Assembly (NCBI GenBank): GCA_963754305.1
Contig: CAVWFR010000034.1
Coordinates: 1-64,000, forward strand
DNA: 64,000 bases
Reading direction: 5' to 3'
Source: DATEDA01 sp963754305
GTDB taxonomy: Bacteria; Pseudomonadota; Gammaproteobacteria; Burkholderiales; SG8-39
The first letter of the stretch is position 1; each line of letters opens with the position of its first letter. The translations under genes were made by a program, and so were the position numbers. Below are positions 24,407 to 32,396 of the stretch, piece after piece. Below the pieces are notes generated by a model, which searched no databases, was not told where the DNA came from, and saw only the letters and a list, made by a program, of their open reading frames with translations.

Positions 24407-24790
24407 GTGCTCGCCGACTTCGTCCTCATCGTCCACTTAGCGTTTGTCCTGTTCGTCGTCGGCGGCTTTGCGCTCGTGCTCGCAGGCGGCGCCCTCGGCT
24501 GGCGCTGGATCCGCAACCGCGCCTTCCGGTACGCGCACCTCGCCGCGATCGCGTTCGTCGCGCTCGAGGCGCTCGCCGGGGTCGCCTGCCCGCTCACGCT
24601 CTGGGAGGATGCGCTGCGGCGCACAGGCCCCGTCGCGCCGAGCTTCGTCGGGCGTTGGGCGCGGCGGCTGCTCTACTACGACTTCCCCGAGTGGGTGTTC
24701 ACAGTCGCGTACGTCCTCTTCGCGATTGCGGTAGCCGTCACATTCCGGCTCATCCCGCCCCGTGAATCGGGCCCCCGTAAGGGGCTATGA
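24407..24790 (+). CDS. DUF2784 membrane protein
   Basis: This 127-residue predicted inner-membrane protein starts at GTG (MLADFVLIVHLAFVLFVVGG). It has about four hydrophobic segments and the conserved blocks ALEALAGVACPLTLWEDALR and WARRLLYYDFPEWVFTVAYV that mark DUF2784. Function is unknown for the whole family. It follows the sulfurtransferase by 41 bases on the same strand and may be cotranscribed. A dispersed repeat follows it. Confidence 0.85.
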   Translation: MLADFVLIVHLAFVLFVVGGFALVLAGGALGWRWIRNRAFRYAHLAAIAFVALEALAGVACPLTLWEDALRRTGPVAPSFVGRWARRLLYYDFPEWVFTVAYVLFAIAVAVTFRLIPPRESGPRKGL

Positions 24791-24815
24791 TCGCGCGAGA
24801 CACCGAAAAACACGG

Positions 24816-24932
24816 GCTGTTGAAACGCGTCGTGAGCATGATCTCGTTGCCCCTGTCGAACAGCGCTTCCTCTCAACAGCCTCTGACTTGGGGGATCTGA
24901 AACGGGGCCTGCCCCCTTTTTCGACCCCTGCC
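24816..24932 (+). repeat. Structured dispersed repeat, copy B (upstream of receiver-kinase gene)
   Basis: This copy matches the reverse complement of 5093-5204 along its whole length. GCTGTTGA at 24816-24823 can pair with TCAACAGC at 24873-24880; in copy A the partner reads TCGACGGC, which keeps the stem through G-U pairs. The 3' end folds as GGGG...CCCC followed by TTTTTCG, like an intrinsic terminator. It ends 18 bases before the receiver-kinase start codon. Confidence 0.75.
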
Positions 24933-24950
24933 AACGCCCCGGTCAATTGG

Positions 24951-26192
24951 ATGCGCGTCCTCGTCATCGACGACTCTCCCGAGTTCCGCAGCCGCGTCGC
25001 GCAGTATCTCGCCGCGGCGATGCCCGATGCCGAGCTCACGCTGTGGGATCCCGCGGCGCAGGGAAAACCCGGCGTCGGGTTCGACTGGCGCCGTTACGAC
25101 GCGATGCTCCTCGACGACTCGCCCGGCCCGGGGCAGGACGGCCTCGCCTGGCTGGAGGCGTTTCGCGCCGAGGCGCGGGTCCCGCCGACCCTGATGCTGT
25201 CCGACACCGGCGGCGAGGACATGGCGGTCAAGGCGATCAAGGCCGGGGCCGCTGACTACCTCAAGAAGCCCGACCTGACGCCGATCCGGCTGGCGATGGC
25301 GATCAAGGAAGCGATGATCGAGGCGGTCGAGATCTCACGCGACGTCGACACGTTGCGCATGACCCAGAGCCTCGAGATCGGCGCGATCGGCCAGCCGGCG
25401 GCGGCCGACCAGGCCGGGGTCTCCGGCTACCGCGTGCTGCGCAAGATCGGCGAAGGCGGGATGTCGCGCGTCTACCTCGCCGAGCGCGAATCCGACGGGC
25501 TGCAGCTCGTCCTGAAGATGCTCGACACGCGGCTCGCCCGCGATCCCCAGTCGCAGGCGCGCTTCGTGCGCGAGTACAAGATCATCCAGCGCATCCAGAA
25601 CGCGCACGTGGTGATGATCTTCGACCACGGCTTCACCGCCGAGAACCCGTGGCTCGCGATGGAATATTTCCCGGGCGGGGATCTCAGCGAGCGCATCCAG
25701 AAGGGCATCAGCTCGATGGGCGCGCTCAAGATCCTGGTGCAGATGGCCGAGGCGCTCGACGCGGTGCACACCGCGGGCGTCGTCCACCGCGACCTCAAGC
25801 CGCAGAACATCATGTTCCGCGCCAACCACCGGCTCGCGATCCTCGACTTCGGCCTCGCGCGCGAGCTCGACGCAACGACGACGCTGACGCAGAAGGGGAT
25901 GGTGATGGCCACCCCGCTCTACATGAGCCCCGAGCAGTGCCTCGGCCATCCGCACGACGAGCGCGGCGATCTCTACTCGACCGGCGTGATCCTGTACGAG
26001 ATGCTCACCGGAACGCAGCCGTTCGAGGGCGAGAACGCCTCCGCGCTCGCCTATCAGCACGTCCACGGCGAGGCCCCGCGCCTGCCCCGGCGGTTGTCGG
26101 GGTATCAGCCGATCGTCGACCGGCTGCTCGCCAAGCGTCCCGACGAGCGGTTCCAGTCGGCGCGCGAGCTGTTCAACTTCATCGCGCACTAG
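24951..26192 (+). CDS. Receiver domain-Ser/Thr protein kinase fusion
   Basis: This is a 413-residue soluble signalling protein. Residues 1-125 form a CheY-like receiver with the acidic pair Asp7/Asp8, a probable phospho-acceptor Asp55 in AMLLDDSPGPGQDG and a KKPD lysine near 105. After a short linker, residues 160-412 form a Hanks-type kinase. The glycine loop is IGEGGMSRVY, the ATP Lys is Lys189, the catalytic loop is HRDLKPQN (Asp281), the metal site is DFG 299-301, and TPLYMSPEQ is the activation-segment end. No membrane segment is present. A histidine kinase could therefore gate Ser/Thr phosphorylation. thyA follows 13 bases later. Confidence 0.92.
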   Translation: MRVLVIDDSPEFRSRVAQYLAAAMPDAELTLWDPAAQGKPGVGFDWRRYDAMLLDDSPGPGQDGLAWLEAFRAEARVPPTLMLSDTGGEDMAVKAIKAGAADYLKKPDLTPIRLAMAIKEAMIEAVEISRDVDTLRMTQSLEIGAIGQPAAADQAGVSGYRVLRKIGEGGMSRVYLAERESDGLQLVLKMLDTRLARDPQSQARFVREYKIIQRIQNAHVVMIFDHGFTAENPWLAMEYFPGGDLSERIQKGISSMGALKILVQMAEALDAVHTAGVVHRDLKPQNIMFRANHRLAILDFGLARELDATTTLTQKGMVMATPLYMSPEQCLGHPHDERGDLYSTGVILYEMLTGTQPFEGENASALAYQHVHGEAPRLPRRLSGYQPIVDRLLAKRPDERFQSARELFNFIAH

Positions 26193-26205
26193 GGCCGCGA
26201 GGGTC

Positions 26206-27006
26206 ATGTCCGAGACCGCGTATCTGGACCTGATGAAGCACGTCCTCGACCGCGGCAGCCGCAAGGCCGACCGCACCGGCACCGGCACGCTGTCGGTGTT
26301 CGGCGCTCAGATGCGGTTCGATCTCACCGAGCGCTTCCCGCTGCTCACGACCAAGAAGCTGCATTTCAAGTCGATCGTCTACGAGCTGCTCTGGTTCCTG
26401 CGCGGCGACACCAACGTCCGCTGGCTGCAGGAGCGTGGCGTGACGATCTGGGACGAGTGGGCGGATGCAACGGGGGAACTCGGCCCGGTGTACGGCTACC
26501 AGTGGCGCAAGTGGCCCGACCGCACGGGGGGCACCATCGACCAGATCGCAGGCGTGGTCGATTCGATACGCGCCAGACCCGAATCGCGCCGCCATATCGT
26601 CACCGCGTGGAACCCCGCGGACGTGGACCGGATGGCGCTCCCGCCGTGTCACGCGCTGTTCCAGTTCTACGTCGCGGACGGCCGCCTCTCGTGCCAGCTC
26701 TATCAGCGCAGCGCCGACATCTTCCTCGGCGTGCCGTTCAACATCGCATCGTACGCGCTGCTCACGCTCATGATGGCGCAGGTGACGGGCCTCGCGCCCG
26801 GCGAGTTCGTGCTGACGCTCGGCGATGCACACCTCTACCTGAACCACCTCGACCAGGCGCGCGAGCAGCTCTCCCGCACACCGCGCCCCTTCCCGCGTAT
26901 GAAGCTCGACCCGCGCGTCGCCGACATCTTCGGGTTCGCCTACCAAGACTTCTCGCTCGAAGGCTACGAGCCCCACCCCGCAATCAAAGCCCCGATCGCC
27001 GTCTGA
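26206..27006 (+). CDS. thyA: Thymidylate synthase
   Basis: This 266-residue enzyme methylates dUMP to dTMP using methylene-tetrahydrofolate, yielding dihydrofolate. The nucleophile Cys148 lies in ALPPCHALFQFYV. SRRHIVTAWNPADV holds the phosphate-binding Arg pair, and QRSADIFLGVPFNIASYALL and GDAHLYLNH are the dUMP and folate contacts. Length is as in E. coli (264). It is probably cotranscribed with the receiver-kinase gene upstream. folA, which recycles its dihydrofolate product, lies 4.8 kb away as a separate gene. Confidence 0.98.
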   Translation: MSETAYLDLMKHVLDRGSRKADRTGTGTLSVFGAQMRFDLTERFPLLTTKKLHFKSIVYELLWFLRGDTNVRWLQERGVTIWDEWADATGELGPVYGYQWRKWPDRTGGTIDQIAGVVDSIRARPESRRHIVTAWNPADVDRMALPPCHALFQFYVADGRLSCQLYQRSADIFLGVPFNIASYALLTLMMAQVTGLAPGEFVLTLGDAHLYLNHLDQAREQLSRTPRPFPRMKLDPRVADIFGFAYQDFSLEGYEPHPAIKAPIAV

Positions 27007-27061
27007 CTCGGCGGCACGCCCCGGGTTACCCCCCTTGTTCATACGAGTGTGCCCGCCCGGA

Positions 27062-27104
27062 CCTTCTTTTTCGCGGCGCGCTACGCGCGCCCGAAAAAAG
27101 AAGG
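27062..27104. repeat. Long inverted repeat between convergent genes
   Basis: Arms CCTTCTTTTTCG and CGAAAAAAGAAGG enclose a further GGCGCGC/GCGCGCC stem around TAC, giving a near-perfect hairpin of about 20 bp. It sits between convergent thyA and the small minus-strand gene at 27215. The U-run would lie inside the stem rather than after it, so it is not a textbook intrinsic terminator. It may still stop or protect both transcripts. A second small hairpin (GCCCGC 27104-27109 with GCGGGC 27120-27125) follows. Confidence 0.65.
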
Positions 27105-27214
27105 CCCGCGGGGAGGGGAGCGGGCCTGAAGCGGAGAGCTCACTGATGCGATCTTGCTCGGACGAGCTCTCCCGGGGAGGACGTGGTGAAGTTGTTGTTG
27201 TCGCTGCGCCTGAA

Positions 27215-27610
27215 CTATTCCTTCTCCTGCCGCGACGGCCGGCTCACGACCGCACCGTCGACGACTCTCACCTTCTCGCCGACCGCAACCGCGGGCGGAG
27301 CGGCCTGGGACAGCGTCCGGTACAACCCGTCGTCCATCCGCACGGTGATCCGGTAGACCACGCGCCTGCCGCTGTCCCGCCCGGCGTCCGCGCCCTCGGG
27401 CACGACCACAGTCCGGATCGCTTCCACCGCACCGCAGTTCGCGCAGGACACCGCCCCCGCCGGGGCGACCGGCACCCGCGCCGCGATCGGCTCGCTCGTG
27501 TCGGCTCGCAACGGCGGCGTGCGACCGCTCATGGCGGAGAGGGCGACGAGGCCAACCACCGTCGCCGATGCGGCAGCGCCTAGAGCGACGAGTTGCGGCC
27601 GGGTGGGCAT
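27215..27610 (-). CDS. Small membrane-anchored hypothetical protein (SlyB-like C-terminus)
   Basis: This 131-residue protein starts at MPTRPQLVALGAAASATVVG after GATAAGGC; an upstream in-frame extension is possible. One N-terminal hydrophobic helix (about 8-27) is followed by a periplasmic part with CANCGAVEAIRTVVV. A small beta domain then reads YRITVRMDDGLYRTLSQ and VAVGEKVRVVDGAVV. That domain resembles the C-terminal part of SlyB-type outer-membrane lipoproteins, but there is no lipobox and no glycine zipper. The CxxC pair is notable. Function is unknown. Confidence 0.7.
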   Translation of the reverse strand: MPTRPQLVALGAAASATVVGLVALSAMSGRTPPLRADTSEPIAARVPVAPAGAVSCANCGAVEAIRTVVVPEGADAGRDSGRRVVYRITVRMDDGLYRTLSQAAPPAVAVGEKVRVVDGAVVSRPSRQEKE

Positions 27611-27853
27611 TGCCTTATCCAGGTCGGTGGCTCCCTGTAACGGGTATTGCGGTCTGAAGAGCACACGATGATGCGCTGCGTCGAAGACGCTTTAGTGATC
27701 CTTTGCAACCGCCGTGCCAACACAAAAATTACCCGCTCAATCAATAGTTTGTTGGAACGACGAGAGGAAACGCTGTCGGTGCTGCCCGACACGGATGAAG
27801 CGAGCCGGTTTGATCGCGCAATAAGGATTGCTGTCGCCGCGGGACGACAAGGA
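27611..27853. other. Intergenic stretch without a supported gene
   Basis: This 243-base region between two small minus-strand genes is less GC-rich than its surroundings, notably 27690-27760, which fits a promoter-bearing region for the gene at 27215-27610. No convincing paired -35/-10 set or RNA gene could be made out. Confidence 0.4.
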
Positions 27854-28123
27854 CTACTTCTTCGGCTGGCAGTAGTCGAAGCCGTCCTGCCATCCAGCGA
27901 CGTATTGCGCTTCACCCTTGGGACGCAGCGCGTTTTGACCCGTGCGCGCCACCGCGCAGCCGTCCCCAAACCCGCGGCGAAACTCGGGCGGGTAGCCGGA
28001 GAGATTGATCGAGCGCGTCACAGTGCCCGGGTTCTGTGCCCCGGGCCGCAGGCTCTCGTCGCTCGCACAACCGGCGACGCCGATGAGCACGATCAAGGCG
28101 TATCCGGCGAGGCGGCGGTGCAT
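27854..28123 (-). CDS. Small lipoprotein, hypothetical
   Basis: This 89-residue protein has a lipoprotein signal (MHRRLAGYALIVLIGVAGC, acylation Cys19). The mature part is about 70 residues. It has GYPPEFRRGFGDGCAVARTG and YVAGWQDGFDYCQ, two similar Gly-Asp-Gly-Cys/Tyr motifs that could form a small disulfide-linked unit. It lies 46 bases downstream of glrR on the same strand and may belong to that envelope-stress operon. No function is known to me. Confidence 0.75.
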   Translation of the reverse strand: MHRRLAGYALIVLIGVAGCASDESLRPGAQNPGTVTRSINLSGYPPEFRRGFGDGCAVARTGQNALRPKGEAQYVAGWQDGFDYCQPKK

Positions 28124-28169
28124 CGCTTGCACCGGGCGGTGGTGAACCTGCGACGCGCGCCTGGGTGCG

Positions 28170-29537
28170 TCAGCGGCCCGCGGTCTGCGCACCGCGCTCG
28201 ACTTTGAACATCCCCGGCTGGAGCCGGTGGCGCTCGAGCAGCTTGTAGAACTCCGTGCGGTTGCGCTGCGCGAGACGCGCCGCGCGCGACACGTTGCCGC
28301 GGGTGAGCCGCAGGATCCGAACGAGATAGTCGCGCTCGAAGGCGCGTTTCGCCTCGTCGAGCGGCGTGAGGCCGGCAGGCTCGCTCTTGAGCGCCGCCGC
28401 GACGAGCGCCGCCGGCACGATGGGCGAGGTTGCGAGCGCGACCGCCTGCTCGACGACATTCGCGAGCTGCCGGACGTTTCCGGGCCACGGCGCACCGATC
28501 AGCAGCTCGAGCGCCTCGGGCGCGAACGCCCGCACGTCCTTGCCGTAGCGCCCGGCGGTCGCCCCCAGAAAGTGGGTAGCGAGCGGCACGATGTCCTCGC
28601 GCCGCTCGGCGAGGGCGGGAACCGCGAACGACACCACGTTCAGGCGATAGTAGAGATCCTCCCGGAACTCGCCGGACGCGACCCGCCCCTCGAGATCGCG
28701 ATGCGTCGCCGACATGATGCGGACGTCGATCGGCATCGACTGCGTCGCGCCGACCGGCCGCACCTCGCGCTCCTGGAGCGCGCGCAGGAGCTTGACCTGC
28801 AGCGCGATCGGCATGTCGCCGATCTCGTCGAGGAACACGGTCCCACCCTCGGCGGACTGGAACAGGCCCTTGTGGTCGTAAGCCGCGCCGGTGAAGGCGC
28901 CCTTGCGATGGCCGAAGAGCTCGCTCTCGAGCAGCGCCTCCGGGATCGCCGCGCAGTTCACCGCGACGAACGGCGAGCCGGAGCGCTTGCCGGCCCGATG
29001 GATCGCACGGGCGAGCAGCTCCTTGCCCGTGCCGCTCGCGCCGGCGATGAGCACGCTCGCATCCGACTGCGCCACGAGCCGAGCCCGGCGCAGGAGATCT
29101 TCGATCTGCGGGCTCGCCGAGACGATCCCGGCCCGCCAATCCTCGCCTTCGGCCGGCGCGCGGGCCGAGGAGGACAGCTTCAACGCCTGGGCGACCTGGG
29201 CGAGCAAGTCCCGCGCCTCGAACGGCTTCGGCAGAAAGCCGAACACGCCGCGCTTGGTGGCGTCGACCGCCTCCGGAATGGTGCCGTGCGCGGTGAGGAT
29301 GATGACCGGCAGCGTCGGCGCGGTGCGGCGGATGGCCTCGAACAGCGCGAGGCCGTCCATTCCGTCCATCCGCAGGTCCGTCACGACCACGTCGGGTCGC
29401 GAGACGGCGATCGCCGCGAGCGCGCGCGCGCCGCTTTCCGCGGTTTGTGCGGCGTGCCCTGCGGCGCCCAGGCGGAGCGCAAGGAGCTTCAGAATGTCGG
29501 GATCGTCGTCGACGACCAGGATCGTGGATTGGGTCAT
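28170..29537 (-). CDS. glrR: Sigma-54-dependent response regulator, GlrR/QseF type
   Basis: This 455-residue NtrC-class regulator has three parts. The receiver (1-120) has Asp54 as phospho-acceptor in VVTDLRMDGMDG. The AAA+ domain (about 140-370) has Walker A GASGTGKE (166-173) and the sigma-54 contact loop GAFTGA (213-218). A C-terminal Fis-type helix-turn-helix reads RGNVSRAARLAQRNRTEFYK. The RNRTEFYKLLERH stretch and its neighbours (QseG-like lipoprotein and GlrK-like kinase, same strand) identify it as GlrR/QseF. In E. coli this system controls glmY; the targets here are unknown. Confidence 0.94.
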   Translation of the reverse strand: MTQSTILVVDDDPDILKLLALRLGAAGHAAQTAESGARALAAIAVSRPDVVVTDLRMDGMDGLALFEAIRRTAPTLPVIILTAHGTIPEAVDATKRGVFGFLPKPFEARDLLAQVAQALKLSSSARAPAEGEDWRAGIVSASPQIEDLLRRARLVAQSDASVLIAGASGTGKELLARAIHRAGKRSGSPFVAVNCAAIPEALLESELFGHRKGAFTGAAYDHKGLFQSAEGGTVFLDEIGDMPIALQVKLLRALQEREVRPVGATQSMPIDVRIMSATHRDLEGRVASGEFREDLYYRLNVVSFAVPALAERREDIVPLATHFLGATAGRYGKDVRAFAPEALELLIGAPWPGNVRQLANVVEQAVALATSPIVPAALVAAALKSEPAGLTPLDEAKRAFERDYLVRILRLTRGNVSRAARLAQRNRTEFYKLLERHRLQPGMFKVERGAQTAGR

Positions 29538-30220
29538 GGCTTCCTAGGGGGCGGGGACTGCTGCCCCCGCTCGATGAGTTGCTTGTCGATTGCGCGCAGC
29601 TGCTCGACCTGCTCCTTCAGTTGGTCGGCGCGCTTCTGGGTCTTCAGCCGCTCGGCGAGCTGCGCATGCACCAGGCTCGCGAGCTGGCGGAGCGCGCCGC
29701 TGCCGGAAGCGACCGGCTCGAGGAGCTGGATCGCGCGCGCGTCGTCCTGGAACGCGGTGCCCGGCAACGCATACAGCAGTGCTAGCCGCACTCGGCTCGC
29801 TCCCGACCGTTCGCGATTGAAGCTCTGCGTCGCGGCCGCGAGCTCGCGCTTCTGCTCGTCCGGACCGAGGCCTGCGACGCGCTGAGTGTAACCCAGGAGG
29901 TCGATTACTTGACGCGCCTCTTCCGCTTCCGCCGACGGCTGCACTAGAGGCGGCTGCACTGCGGGCGCGGGCGGCTCCACCACCGCGGGCGCGGGCGGCT
30001 CCACCACCGGCTGGGGCGGCTCCACCACCGCGGGCGCGCGCGGCTCCACCACCGGCGCGGGCGGCTGCATCGGGACGCAGCCGGCGAGCGCGAGCGCGAC
30101 GAGCGTTGACGCGAGCGAACGCGCCAGGAAGCGAATCGACGCCGTGGCGCGGCGATTCTCCTCAGACCGGGAAGCACGCGAGACCCCGTCCCCTGGTGTC
30201 GTGGAAACTCGGTAGTACAC
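29534..30220 (-). CDS. qseG: QseG/YfhG-like outer-membrane lipoprotein
   Basis: The protein is an exported lipoprotein whose gene lies between sensor kinase and regulator, as QseG does in enterobacteria. From the GTG at 30220 it has 228 residues, with the lipobox LALAGC giving Cys48. The long N-region suggests a later start, but no ATG, GTG or TTG is available closer. Residues 50-95 are proline-rich repeats (VVEPPAPA units), then a helical domain with IDLLGYTQRVAGLGPDEQKR and a C-terminal coiled coil (RADQLKEQVEQLRAIDKQLI). It overlaps the glrR start by 4 bases. Confidence 0.82.
   Translation of the reverse strand: MYYRVSTTPGDGVSRASRSEENRRATASIRFLARSLASTLVALALAGCVPMQPPAPVVEPRAPAVVEPPQPVVEPPAPAVVEPPAPAVQPPLVQPSAEAEEARQVIDLLGYTQRVAGLGPDEQKRELAAATQSFNRERSGASRVRLALLYALPGTAFQDDARAIQLLEPVASGSGALRQLASLVHAQLAERLKTQKRADQLKEQVEQLRAIDKQLIERGQQSPPPRKP
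29945..30062 (-). repeat. Proline-rich coding repeats in qseG
   Basis: Units of roughly 24 bases (variants of GGCGCGGGCGGCTCCACCAC, plus-strand reading) are repeated four to five times and encode VVEPPAPA-type segments just after the lipidated Cys. They probably span the peptidoglycan side as a stiff tether. Copy number could vary by slippage. Confidence 0.65.
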
Positions 30221-30237
30221 CGCGTGCGGCCCGCGCT

Positions 30238-31689
30238 TCACGCCACCTCCCGCCGCGAAGCGACCTGGGGCAGCGTCAGCCGGAACCGGCCGCCGGGTCC
30301 CTCGAGCGCCTCGATCCTGCCCCCGTGCGCGACCGCGAACTCGCGCGCGATCGCGAGCCCGAGTCCGCTGCCCTTGACGCGCGCACCGGATGGCCGCTCG
30401 CCGTGAAAGAACCAGTCGAACACCTTCTCGCGATCGGCGTCCGGCACGCCGGGACCCTCGTCGGCGATCTCCAGGCACACGTCGCGCTCGCCCGGCACGA
30501 CGGTGACGCGGACGGTGCCGCCCTCGGGCGAATACTTCACCGCGTTCGACACCAGGTTGTCGGCGACCACCCGCAGCTTCTCCGCGTCGCCAAGCAGCGG
30601 GGAGGGTTTCGCATCGAGCGCGAATGCGACCGCGCGGCCGGCCGCGTTGAGCTTGTGCCCGTCGATCGCGGCATTGGCGACCGCGGCGAGATCGACCTTC
30701 GCGAGCTTCAGCTGCTCCACGCCTGCTACCGCGCTCTGGTAGTGCAAGAGGTCCTCGATCAGGCGCTGGAGCTGCACGCTGTTCGACTGCAGGATTGCGA
30801 CGATTTCGCGCTGCTGCGGCGTCACCGGCCCGCAAGCGCCGTCGGCGAGGAGCTCCGAGCCCTCGCGGAGCGCGGTGAGCGGCGTCTTCAGCTCGTGCGA
30901 GACGTGCCGCAGAAACCGCGCCTTCTGCTCCTCGAGCGCCCCCAGCCGCAGGCGGAGCCAGTCGAGACGCTCGCCGAGAAACTCGAGATCGGCCGGCCCC
31001 TGCACGTCCACCGCCGCGCCGAACTCGGCGGCGCCGAGCCGGCGGATCGCGCGGTCGAGCTGGCGGATCGGCCGCGCGATGAGGAACGCGAACAGCACCG
31101 CGATCGCGAGCCCGAGCGGGAACGCGGCGGCGAGCTGGACGAAGAGCGCAGACTGCGTCGCCGATGCGATCTCGCGCATGCGCTCGACCTCGCGGTCGAT
31201 CAGCAGGCTCGACTCGTTCAGCACGCTCCGCGCGAGCCCAGAAAGCTCGACGTAACCTTCGATCAGCTTGCGCCGCTCGGGCGCCGGCGTGGGCTCGACG
31301 ACCAGCTCGTCGTAGAGCGCCTGCTCCTTGTCGATCGTGCGGTTCAGCTCCGAGAGCTGCAGCTCGTCGAGCGGCAGCAGCGACAGCTCGCTCGTGGTGC
31401 GCTTGAAGTTGGCGCGGATCTTGGAATAGTCTTCGAGGAGCCCCGGATCGTCGAGGATCACGTACTGGCGCACGACTCTTTCCATCGACTGGGCCTGCTC
31501 CATCAGGAGCCGCGAGCCGCGCGCCGCCTGCACCGCCTGGTCTACCGCGCTCTCGCTCATGCTCGCGAGCCGCTGCATCGAGAGCGCGGCGTTCACCAGC
31601 GCGACGACGAGCGGCGCCGCGACGACGACGAAGCCGATCAGAAGCAGCTTCAGGAACGACTTCGGGTAGTAGAAATTTGCGAGCTTCAA
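30238..31689 (-). CDS. glrK: Sensor histidine kinase, GlrK/QseE type
   Basis: This 483-residue inner-membrane kinase has TM1 at about 12-35 and a helical periplasmic part (36-180). TM2 lies at about 181-205 and a HAMP domain begins ARPIRQLDRAIRRLGAAEFG. The HisKA domain has phospho-acceptor His265 in HVSHELKTPL. The HATPase_c domain shows DNLVSNAVKYSPEGG (N box), DEGPGVPD (G1) and GSGLGLAIAREFAVAHGG (G2). It starts the glrK-qseG-glrR operon, and the helical sensor domain with a four-helix look fits GlrK. The signal sensed here is unknown; envelope stress is likely by analogy. Confidence 0.93.
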   Translation of the reverse strand: MKLANFYYPKSFLKLLLIGFVVVAAPLVVALVNAALSMQRLASMSESAVDQAVQAARGSRLLMEQAQSMERVVRQYVILDDPGLLEDYSKIRANFKRTTSELSLLPLDELQLSELNRTIDKEQALYDELVVEPTPAPERRKLIEGYVELSGLARSVLNESSLLIDREVERMREIASATQSALFVQLAAAFPLGLAIAVLFAFLIARPIRQLDRAIRRLGAAEFGAAVDVQGPADLEFLGERLDWLRLRLGALEEQKARFLRHVSHELKTPLTALREGSELLADGACGPVTPQQREIVAILQSNSVQLQRLIEDLLHYQSAVAGVEQLKLAKVDLAAVANAAIDGHKLNAAGRAVAFALDAKPSPLLGDAEKLRVVADNLVSNAVKYSPEGGTVRVTVVPGERDVCLEIADEGPGVPDADREKVFDWFFHGERPSGARVKGSGLGLAIAREFAVAHGGRIEALEGPGGRFRLTLPQVASRREVA

Positions 31690-31801
31690 TGCGGGTCGCG
31701 GCCGAACCTATAATCGGAGCGCCCCATGATACAGGCGCGGCCGCGGTGCCGCGCGTTCCGCGCTGCTGACAACGCCGGGTGACAACGCTGCCGCCAACAG
31801 A

Positions 31802-32356
31802 ATGCCGATCATATCGCTCGTTGCCGCGCTGGCGCGCAACCGCGTGATCGGCGCGGCGAACCGCCTGCCGTGGCATCTGCCAGAGGATCTGCGGCGGTTC
31901 AAGCGGCTGACGCTGGGTGCGCCGATCATCATGGGAAGAAGGACCCATGAATCGATCGGCAAGCCGCTCCCGGGCCGGCGGAACATCATCGTCACGCGCG
32001 CGCCCGGCGCGAGCTGGGACGGCTGCGAAGTCGCCCGCTCGCTCGACGACGCGGTGCGGCTCGCCCGGCCGGCGCCCGAGGTGTTCGTGATCGGCGGGGG
32101 AGAGCTGTACGGGCACGCCCTCGCGCGCGCCGATCGCCTCTACCTCACCCTGATCGATGCCGAGTACGCGGGCGACGCCTGGTTTCCGGCGTTCGATGCG
32201 GACGATTGGCGCGAGGTCGCGCGGGAGCCTGGTGTGGCCGCGAACGGCCTGCGGTTCGCGTTCGTTACCTTCGAACGCGTGCGATCAGGCGCATCGGCGC
32301 CCGGCGGCCAAAGCTCGCGCGGAGGCGCGACTCGAAGCCCGAATCAGCCGCTCTGA
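31802..32356 (+). CDS. folA: Dihydrofolate reductase
   Basis: This 184-residue enzyme reduces dihydrofolate to tetrahydrofolate with NADPH. Family marks are SLVAALARNRVIGAANRLPW with the catalytic-loop region, HLPEDLRRFKRLTLG (acidic Asp contact), IIMGRRTHESIGKPLPGRRN and VIGGGELYGHAL. It is about 20 residues longer than E. coli FolA; the extra C-terminal tail (SGASAPGGQSSRGGATRSP) is low-complexity and probably disordered. The gene is divergent from glrK; a TATAAT on the plus strand around 31708 may belong to its promoter. Confidence 0.96.
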   Translation: MPIISLVAALARNRVIGAANRLPWHLPEDLRRFKRLTLGAPIIMGRRTHESIGKPLPGRRNIIVTRAPGASWDGCEVARSLDDAVRLARPAPEVFVIGGGELYGHALARADRLYLTLIDAEYAGDAWFPAFDADDWREVAREPGVAANGLRFAFVTFERVRSGASAPGGQSSRGGATRSPNQPL

Positions 32357-32396
32357 AGGTCGCCGCCGCGCAGGCGCCGCGACGCGCGGCGGCGCG

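Noticed and set aside
27647..28207. Plus-strand frame across the small lipoprotein gene
   Set aside because: It is antisense to the lipoprotein gene and the end of glrR. Only its first part lies in free sequence, and it has no family features.
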